Below, in pieces: positions 58,418 to 64,000 of a stretch of DNA of 64,000 bases (the first letter of the stretch is position 1; every line of letters begins with the position of its first letter). This stretch comes from CAIXOA01 sp041653635 (GTDB taxonomy: Archaea > Micrarchaeota > Micrarchaeia > Anstonellales > Bilamarchaeaceae), in the NCBI GenBank assembly GCA_041653635.1, contig JBAZFC010000001.1, positions 62,001 to 126,000 on the forward strand, in the 5' to 3' direction. Position numbers and translations under genes: made by a program. Under the pieces are notes generated by a model, which ran no database searches, was not told where the DNA came from, and was given only the letters and a program-made list of their open reading frames with translations.

Positions 58418-58903
58418 CCCGAGCGCCTTAATCACTTTTTCTACTGTTTTTCTCCCCTTGCTTTTCTCATCCACCAGCACGCAGCCCTCGCCCGGCTGCC
58501 CGTATAATACTGCATATCCTTTCTTCAGCAGGTGGATGAACGGGATTGCCGCGAGGTCCTCCTCCCCCTCTATTAGGAGGGAGCCCCCTTCGCGCATGAG
58601 CAGGGGCGCGGCGATGAAAAGCTCTTCCGAGATGGTGCCCGCCGGGTTTTGAATGCGCTCCGGGGAGGGATATTCCCTCTCTATCCTCTTCCTTACGCCC
58701 TCCGCGACAGGGCCGCGCATTGTGCGGAAGTCAAACACGGCAACGTGCGGCTTTATGCCTTTCACGAGCAGGGCATAGACCACCTGGTCGCCGACCGCAA
58801 TTATCTTCTTGCCTTCCATGCGCGGGAGCAGCGAATCAAACGTGCCCTCGTCCCCAAGGGGTTTTTTAAGGGATGCGCGTAATTCCTCACTCAGCGCTGC
58901 CAT
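58391..58903 (-). CDS. GTP-dependent dephospho-CoA kinase (DUF359)
   Basis: A 170-residue protein that makes CoA from dephospho-CoA in archaea. Motifs: IIAVGDQVVYALL, VAVFDFRTMRGP, NPAGTISEELF, LLIEGEEDLAAIPFI and GQPGEGCVLVD match the DUF359 family. ATG 58903 lies 26 bp from TTTTTTAATTTT. Divergent from the MFS gene. Confidence 0.93.
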   Translation of the reverse strand: MAALSEELRASLKKPLGDEGTFDSLLPRMEGKKIIAVGDQVVYALLVKGIKPHVAVFDFRTMRGPVAEGVRKRIEREYPSPERIQNPAGTISEELFIAAPLLMREGGSLLIEGEEDLAAIPFIHLLKKGYAVLYGQPGEGCVLVDEKSKGRKTVEKVIKALGLVSLPDRL

Positions 58904-58941
58904 GGCTCCGGATGCGCGTGGAAAATTAAAAAAGGGATTGT

Positions 58942-60126
58942 ATGGCAAGGAAGAAAGGCCTCTCCAGGAACACAAAAATACTTGGGGTTGTCAGCTTCCT
59001 CAACGACGCGAGCAGCGAGATGCTGGAGCCCATCGTCCCCCTTTTCCTCGTCAATGTGCTGGGTGCGAACGCCTTCATATTGGGGCTGCTTGAGGGATGG
59101 ACCGAGATACTGGTTGCGGTCAATAGGTTCATCTCAGGGCGGCTTTCCGACAAATACAAGAACCGCAAGAACCTGATGCTGTTCGGATATTCCCTCTCCA
59201 CCGTGATGAAGGTTTTCTTCGCATATGTGGGCAGCTGGCAGCAATTCTTCGCACTGAAGACCGTGGAGAGGGTGGGGAAGGGCATAAGGACGCCACCGAG
59301 GGATGCACTTATAGGGGACTCCGAGCCGAGCACACGGCTCGGGGCGGCGTTCGGGTTCAGGAAGATGATGGATTCATCCGGAGCGATACTTGGGCCGTTG
59401 CTCGCCGCGTTCATGCTCGCCTTCTTCGCGGGCATGGGCGAGGAAAGCATATACCGCACCATATTCATGATTGCGGTCATACCCGCCGCGCTCGGGGTAG
59501 GGATGCTGTTCTTCGTGAGGGAGAACCCCAAGCAGATAAGCAGGATAATGGACGGCACGAAGATATTCGACGGCCATGTGAAGGACTTCATGATTGTTGC
59601 GGCGTTCTTCTCGCTGGGGCAGATAGGCACGGCTTTCTTCGTGCTGCGGACCAGCGAGCTGCTCCCGCTTGTGATGGTGCCCGTCGCGTATATTGCATAT
59701 ACTGCGGCTTACGCGGCATTCGCAATACCCGCCGGGCTTATGACCGACAAGATAGGGCCGAAGAAGATAATGATGCTCTCTTACATCCTGTTCGCAGCCG
59801 GCTCGCTGGTGTTCGCATTCTCGGAAAGCTCCCTGGCGCCGTTCATCGGGTTCCTGCTGATGGGGATGTTCATAGCGATAATAGAGACGACGCCGCGCGT
59901 CTATCTTGTTGAAACGGTGCCCGGGCACAGGTACGCGAGCGCCATAGGAACGTATCAGGCGATAACCGGCGTGCTGCTGCTTCCCGCAAACCTCATCGCG
60001 GGGCTGCTTTGGGAGACGCAGTGGATGGGGGCGCATATCCCTTTCATATTCTCAGCAGCGGTCGCGGTGGTTTCGGTGGTGTTGATGTACGTGTTCGTGA
60101 AGCCTGCGAGGGGCAACCACCACTAG
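58942..60126 (+). CDS. MFS transporter
   Basis: A 394-residue protein with 11-12 membrane segments. The MFS loop motif is SGRLSDKYKNRKNLMLFGY, echoed in the second half as AGLMTDKIGPKKIMMLSY. ERVGKGIRTPPRDALIGDS is typical of a subgroup annotated as multidrug or unknown-substrate carriers. Ends on a CTAG shared with rpiA. Confidence 0.9.
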   Translation: MARKKGLSRNTKILGVVSFLNDASSEMLEPIVPLFLVNVLGANAFILGLLEGWTEILVAVNRFISGRLSDKYKNRKNLMLFGYSLSTVMKVFFAYVGSWQQFFALKTVERVGKGIRTPPRDALIGDSEPSTRLGAAFGFRKMMDSSGAILGPLLAAFMLAFFAGMGEESIYRTIFMIAVIPAALGVGMLFFVRENPKQISRIMDGTKIFDGHVKDFMIVAAFFSLGQIGTAFFVLRTSELLPLVMVPVAYIAYTAAYAAFAIPAGLMTDKIGPKKIMMLSYILFAAGSLVFAFSESSLAPFIGFLLMGMFIAIIETTPRVYLVETVPGHRYASAIGTYQAITGVLLLPANLIAGLLWETQWMGAHIPFIFSAAVAVVSVVLMYVFVKPARGNHH

Positions 60127-60773
60127 AGTTCGCGCGAGCCGCTTTCAGTGCCCACTATTATTTTTGAGAATTTGGTGAATATTCCGTTCTCCACTACCCC
60201 GGGGATTGCATTTATGTCCTGCTCAAGCTTCTTCGCGTTTGAGATTTTCATCTCGCAGTCCAGGATGAAGTTTCCGTTGTCCGAGACCACCGGGCCCACT
60301 TTTCCCCCGCCGCTGCGCAGCTTCGGCTCCGCGCCCAGGTTTTCCAGCGCCTTCATCACTGTGGAATAGGCAAATGGGAGGCACTCAACCACCACCGGAT
60401 ATGATTTTATCTTGAGCTTGCCCTCGTCCACGACCACCAGGAATTTGTCCGCGAAATAGCCCACGACTTTTTCGCGGGCGAGCGCGCCCCCTCCCCCCTT
60501 CAGGACATAATCTTTTGAGACGATGTCCGCGCCGTCCACTGCGAGGTCTATTTTGGAGACCTGGTCCAGCGAGACGATTGGGATTCCGTTCCTCTTGGCG
60601 AGCATTTCCGTGTCAAAAGAAGTGGCGACGCATACGAACTTCTTGCCTTTTTTCATCTCTTCGCCGACGAGGTTTATGAAATGGAAAACGGTGGAGCCGG
60701 TCCCGAGGCCGAGCACCATCCCGTCCTTCAGGTATTTCATCGCGCCCATGCATGCGTTGAGCTTTGCGTCCAT
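60123..60773 (-). CDS. rpiA: Ribose-5-phosphate isomerase A
   Basis: A 216-residue enzyme interconverting ribose-5-P and ribulose-5-P. Motifs: LGLGTGSTVFHFI, ATSFDTEMLAKRNGI, DLAVDGADIV, LKGGGGALAREKV (catalytic Glu) and LRSGGGKVGPVVSDNGN. Normal length. Confidence 0.96.
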   Translation of the reverse strand: MDAKLNACMGAMKYLKDGMVLGLGTGSTVFHFINLVGEEMKKGKKFVCVATSFDTEMLAKRNGIPIVSLDQVSKIDLAVDGADIVSKDYVLKGGGGALAREKVVGYFADKFLVVVDEGKLKIKSYPVVVECLPFAYSTVMKALENLGAEPKLRSGGGKVGPVVSDNGNFILDCEMKISNAKKLEQDINAIPGVVENGIFTKFSKIIVGTESGSREL

Positions 60774-60805
60774 AGTAAATGATGGGGGGTTGGATTAATA
60801 AAAAT

Positions 60806-61070
60806 GAGTGGTGGGCAATCCGGTTTGCGAAGCATGCACCCTGCGGAGCTCTTACCATCGGCTCCACCCCCTTGCTCTCAAGCACAGTGCGATACGCTTA
60901 GGGCTGCTCCTTCCGGCCTGACCCGGTTCGCATAAAGCTGCCGTCCCGAAAGGGAGGGCTTCGACGCCTTAGGTGAGAGGCGCAAAACACATGAATCACG
61001 CCCCGGGCATTCGGCCCGCCTAAAGGGGATTTGCGGAGTGGGGACCCCTGGCCCCCGCCTAGCCCACCGT
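60806..61070 (-). ncRNA. Signal recognition particle RNA (7S RNA)
   Basis: On the minus strand, GGTCAGGCCGGAAGGAGCAGCC (quoted in part: GGAAGGAGCAGCC) is the helix 8 core that binds SRP54. The 5' end GGTGGGC (61062-61068) pairs with the 3' end GCCCACC (60810-60816), closing the molecule at about 260 nt. CTATTTAAACC near 61092 is its TATA box, and TTTTTATT after the 3' end terminates it. No protein gene lies in 60774-61100. Confidence 0.93.
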
Positions 61071-61100
61071 ATAGGAATACGGAATGGCGGTTTAAATAGA

Positions 61101-61643
61101 TTACTGGTATCTCGCCCGCATCTCTATCTGGGACTTCCTGCGCAGGACCGCCTGGTAGTCGTTGCATTTCCTGTAGCCGGAGAGGAATTTTTCTTTTCTT
61201 TCTATTCCCCGGAGCATCGTGATGAGGTCGTCCGCCTTGTCCTCTATTCTTGAAGAGAAGAAGCCCAATCCGAAATCAATCACGTGCAGCCCGCCCTTGC
61301 CCACCACTATGTTGTAGGGGGTGAAATCCCCATGGATTATGCCCGCGTTGTGCAGGGATGCGAGAACCTTCCCTGCCTCCTTCAATTCCTTTGCGCCTTC
61401 CCCCAACTTCCTGCCATTCAGATAGGTCATAATGATGGAAAATTCATCCACTGAATAAACCGTGGGCGTGGAAACCCCGGCGAGCTTCGCCTTGTGCAGG
61501 AGGCGCGCCTCCCTCCTCGTGCGCTCGGTGCGGATTTTGAGGTCAAGTTCCGGGACGCGGTACGCCTTCACTTGCCTTTCCTTCTTAATCATCTTATGCC
61601 CGAGGAAATCCACGAAGGAAAGTACGGCTTCTGCTCCGCGCAT
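61101..61643 (-). CDS. bud32: KEOPS kinase/ATPase subunit Bud32
   Basis: A 180-residue small kinase: RRTRR-type N-lobe, HNAGIIHGDFTPYNIVV (catalytic loop), HVIDFGLGFFS (DFG) and DKADDLITMLRGIE. In KEOPS it supports t6A37 synthesis in tRNA. The Lys/Arg-rich C-terminal tail is typical. Unlike many archaea, it is not fused to Kae1. ATG 61643 is 1 nt after the S2P stop. Confidence 0.93.
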   Translation of the reverse strand: MRGAEAVLSFVDFLGHKMIKKERQVKAYRVPELDLKIRTERTRREARLLHKAKLAGVSTPTVYSVDEFSIIMTYLNGRKLGEGAKELKEAGKVLASLHNAGIIHGDFTPYNIVVGKGGLHVIDFGLGFFSSRIEDKADDLITMLRGIERKEKFLSGYRKCNDYQAVLRRKSQIEMRARYQ

Positions 61644-61644
61644 G

Positions 61645-62316
61645 CTACCGCCGCCCAAAGAGCGCGCCTGAAAGGAGGAAGCTGAATGCCAGCAGTATCC
61701 CCCACATTATGATTATCTCCGGACCCACGAGAAGGAAGCCGAACGCGAAGAAGATCGCGGAGAAGAGCAACCATATGGGCATGTTCCATGCGATAATCTT
61801 GCTCCCGTCCAGCGGGAACATCGGCAGCATGTTGAAGAAGCCGATGAAGATGTTTATCATCGCGCCCCACGCCCACGCGTTCATGCCCGCAATCTCCACC
61901 GGGGCGAACATTGCAAGGGCTAGGAATATGCCCGCAAGAACAAGGTTGGTTGCGGGGCCGGCGAGCGAGATTATTCCGTTCTGCCTCTTTGTGAGGTACG
62001 GGGAATAGATATATACGGCTCCGGGCGCCGCGAACACGAAGCCCATGAGCGACATCAGCAGCATGAACATGAGCCCGCTGCCCCACATCCTGAACTCCGC
62101 CTCGGCCCCGAAGAAGTTTGCGGACACCTTGTGCGCCATCTCGTGCAGGATGAACCCTATGCCTATCGTTGCAAGGAAGAATGAGATGATTGCAGCTGCA
62201 TCGGATGGGCTGGTGAAGATGCCAAGCCCGAACACCGCGATTGCGAACGCGACCGAGATGGCGACCACGGAAATTGCAATCTCCTTCGCCTCCCGGTCGG
62301 TTATGTAGAATTTCAT
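61645..62316 (-). CDS. Site-2-protease-family (M50) membrane metalloprotease
   Basis: A 223-residue intramembrane protease. HExxH is FILHEMAHK (His58, Glu59, His62), and the second motif is NMLPMFPLDGSKI with the Asp zinc ligand. About six membrane helices; no PDZ domain. Cleaves substrates within the membrane, often in signalling. ATGA overlap with the upstream gene. Confidence 0.93.
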   Translation of the reverse strand: MKFYITDREAKEIAISVVAISVAFAIAVFGLGIFTSPSDAAAIISFFLATIGIGFILHEMAHKVSANFFGAEAEFRMWGSGLMFMLLMSLMGFVFAAPGAVYIYSPYLTKRQNGIISLAGPATNLVLAGIFLALAMFAPVEIAGMNAWAWGAMINIFIGFFNMLPMFPLDGSKIIAWNMPIWLLFSAIFFAFGFLLVGPEIIIMWGILLAFSFLLSGALFGRR

Positions 62317-62699
62317 TTCACCATCTCCTCAAAAACAATCCTTATCCTTGGGGGGGAAAGCAGCCCCTCGTAGGACTCCACTATCCCGAAGGCCTCCCTT
62401 CCGTTGATTCTAACTCGGACCTCCCCGCCGAGCTGCGCATCGGAAAGCGCAACCGCGGTGAACCCGAGCAGGGATGCGAACGGCATCGGCATAGAGCCGG
62501 TTATCGTCACCTGGTCGCCCTTCCTCACCTGCCTCAGCCTTGGGTAAAGGAGCAGGAATGCAATTGAAAGCCCCAGTGATAGCGCGAAATACTTCACCAT
62601 GTCAAGCAGGGATTGCCCCGGAGTGAGCGCGAAGTATATCAGCGAAACCGCGAGGAGCGCAAGGAAAACCTGCGCGACCTTGATTGCGAGTATTTCCAT
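62313..62699 (-). CDS. Small membrane protein with C-terminal beta domain
   Basis: A 128-residue protein: two membrane helices (about 6-24 and 33-53) and a beta-rich C-terminal half (KGDQVTITGSMPMP ... VRVRINGREAFGIVESYEG) that could be an OB- or NfeD-like fold. ATG 62699 touches the Cdc48 stop; GTG 62702 is the alternative. Placed between Cdc48 and S2P, so perhaps a membrane-protein quality-control partner. Confidence 0.65.
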   Translation of the reverse strand: MEILAIKVAQVFLALLAVSLIYFALTPGQSLLDMVKYFALSLGLSIAFLLLYPRLRQVRKGDQVTITGSMPMPFASLLGFTAVALSDAQLGGEVRVRINGREAFGIVESYEGLLSPPRIRIVFEEMVK

Positions 62700-64000
62700 C
62701 ACCTATACATCATTTCCGTGAGCGAGGTCTTGAACTTCTTCACCCTCTCCACGTCCGCCTTCTGGAGGCGGGGCGAAATCGCCTTCATCGCATCCGCGAA
62801 ATTCTGCCTTGTCACGTTGGCGGAAGCCGAGCGTATCGCCATCATGCCCGCCTCCCTGCACACGTTCTCTATGTCCGCGCCGCTGTAGCCCTCCGTCTCC
62901 TTCGCCAATTCGGCGATGTCCACGCCCTTGAGCGGCATTTTTTTCGTATGCACCTTGAATATCTCCGTCCTTGTTTTCTCGTCCGGCATCGGAATCTCTA
63001 TGACGCGGTCAAACCTCCCCGCGCGCATGAGCGCCTTATCCAGGATGTCCGGGCGGTTGGTCGCGCCAAGGACTATTACCTTTTTCATGGACTTCAAACC
63101 GTCCATTTCAGTTAGGAGGGTGTCCACCAAGCGCTCGCTGACCATGTTGCCTTCCCCTCCGCCACCGCGGATCGGGGCGAGCCCGTCTATCTCGTCTATG
63201 AAGAGGATGCACGGGGCTGCCTGCTTCGCCTTCCTGAACAATTCACGGAGCGTCTTTTCGGATTCGCCGACCCACTTGCTCAGGATTTCCGGGCCGTTGA
63301 GCGCGATGAAGTTCGCCTCGCTTTCCGTGGCCACGGCCTTTGCAAGCAGCGTCTTGCCCGTTCCGGGGGGACCGAACAAGAGTATTCCCTTCAGAGGGCG
63401 TATGCCCATCTTCTCAAATACCTCCGGTTTCTTTAGCGGGAGCTCCAACGCCTCCTTCAGTTCCTTCTTGAGGCCATCAAGGCCGCCGATGTCGTCCCAA
63501 TGGACGTTTGGCCTCTCCACGAAAACCTCCCTCAGCGCGGAGGGCTGGATGCCATGCATTGCAGAGAGGAAGTCGTCCCTCGTCACCTTCAGCTCCTCCA
63601 GGACTTCCGGGGGTATGAACTCCTCCTCCATCTTTATTTTCGGAATTATCCTGCGCAGCGCCTTTATCGCCGCCTCCTTCGTGAGGGCGGAGATGTCCGC
63701 GCCCGTGTAGCCATGGGTGAGGGCTGCGACCTCGTCAAGGTTCACGTCGTGCTCAAGGGGCATGTTGCGGGTGTGGATTTGGAGGATTTCCTTCCTCCCG
63801 GTCCTGTCCGGCACGCCTATTTCTATCTCGCGGTCAAACCTTCCCGGCCTCCTAAGCGCAGGGTCTATGGAATCAACCCGGTTCGTGGCTGCGATAACTA
63901 TTACCTCGCCTCTGGACTTCAGCCCGTCCATGAGCGTGAGGAGCTGGCTCACCATCCTCCTCTCCACCTCTCCAATCACTTCCTCGCGCTTGGGCGCGAT
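62699..64000 (-). CDS. cdc48: Cdc48/VCP-type AAA ATPase, 5' part outside window
   Basis: The visible 433 codons begin inside the D1 domain (IAPKREEVIGEVERRMVSQLLTLMDGL) and hold its sensor region and Arg fingers (RRPGRFDREIEIGVPDR). The complete D2 domain has Walker A GPPGTGKT, Walker B CILFIDEIDGLAP and RAGRFDRVIEIPMP. Cdc48 unfolds proteins for degradation. The C-terminus lacks the HbYX-like tail usually used to dock to the proteasome (ends LTEMMYR, which has YR rather than YX at a hydrophobic site). Confidence 0.96.
   Translation of the reverse strand: MAPKREEVIGEVERRMVSQLLTLMDGLKSRGEVIVIAATNRVDSIDPALRRPGRFDREIEIGVPDRTGRKEILQIHTRNMPLEHDVNLDEVAALTHGYTGADISALTKEAAIKALRRIIPKIKMEEEFIPPEVLEELKVTRDDFLSAMHGIQPSALREVFVERPNVHWDDIGGLDGLKKELKEALELPLKKPEVFEKMGIRPLKGILLFGPPGTGKTLLAKAVATESEANFIALNGPEILSKWVGESEKTLRELFRKAKQAAPCILFIDEIDGLAPIRGGGGEGNMVSERLVDTLLTEMDGLKSMKKVIVLGATNRPDILDKALMRAGRFDRVIEIPMPDEKTRTEIFKVHTKKMPLKGVDIAELAKETEGYSGADIENVCREAGMMAIRSASANVTRQNFADAMKAISPRLQKADVERVKKFKTSLTEMMYR

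Noticed and set aside
56684..58940. Hydrogenase maturation genes near the [FeFe]-hydrogenase
   Set aside because: No radical SAM or GTPase gene of HydE, HydF or HydG type is present. The only radical SAM protein in the window is KamA at 12890-14107.
1..64000. CRISPR arrays, rRNA genes, insertion-sequence transposases, prophage genes
   Set aside because: No regularly spaced repeats, rRNA sequence, transposase or phage structural gene could be seen on either strand.

Overview
The window is a gene-dense archaeal chromosome segment of fairly high GC content. The archaeal assignment rests on L7Ae, S28e, L24e, EF-1A and S10 proteins, topoisomerase VI A and B, Cdc48, NMD3, TruD, an archaeal-type TyrRS, a GTP-dependent dephospho-CoA kinase, Bud32, DUF2070, an SRP RNA, and TATA boxes about 26 bp upstream of many start codons (leaderless transcription). 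Very short spacers, many proteins with no recognisable family, a giant secreted/membrane protein and a minimal [FeFe]-hydrogenase together suggest a DPANN lineage, perhaps Diapherotrites/Iainarchaeota or Micrarchaeota. That placement is inference.

Layout. 0-8 kb: a truncated M24 peptidase, a PHP-like protein, a flavoprotein operon, a lone histidine kinase-like protein, a TrmB regulator and two related TPR-like genes. 8-16 kb: an acylphosphatase-like gene broken by a 69-nt structured insert, the L7Ae-S28e-L24e-Ndk cluster, a TMEM175-like channel, a TPR-like solenoid protein, a lysine 2,3-aminomutase, a dCTP deaminase/dUTPase and TruD. 15.8-25.8 kb: a candidate structured RNA plus tRNA-Leu, a transglutaminase lipoprotein, a YqjDE-like three-gene membrane module, an ABC exporter, an AsnC regulator divergent from peroxiredoxin and superoxide dismutase, a protein kinase, a metallo-beta-lactamase nuclease, tRNA-His and Fic. 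25.8-32 kb: CDGSH and molybdenum redox proteins, a PH-like/zinc-ribbon operon, and a scar holding truncated copies of two neighbouring genes. 32-49.5 kb: mostly housekeeping genes (NMD3, PCMT, DUF2070, TyrRS, MTAP, EF-1A, S10, Mut7-C, tRNA-Thr, KefB-type antiporter, KH protein, topoisomerase VI) with two copies of a short dispersed repeat. 49.5-56.7 kb: a translationally coupled pair encoding a Cys-rich 778-residue lipoprotein and a 1618-residue signal-peptide/membrane protein, neither recognised. 56.8-64 kb: the [FeFe]-hydrogenase, PRC-barrel protein, a two-TM mini-protein, dephospho-CoA kinase, MFS transporter, RpiA, SRP RNA, Bud32, S2P protease, a small membrane protein and truncated Cdc48.

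Working together: the hydrogenase points to an anaerobic H2-linked metabolism, while AsnC/peroxiredoxin/SOD form a compact oxygen-defence group. The molybdopterin lipoprotein, two-His membrane protein and CDGSH proteins suggest an envelope redox chain. The most novel items are the minimal hydrogenase with a palindromic upstream site, the giant coupled pair next to it, the interrupted acylphosphatase gene, and the repeat with a possible target duplication inside the topoisomerase VI operon.
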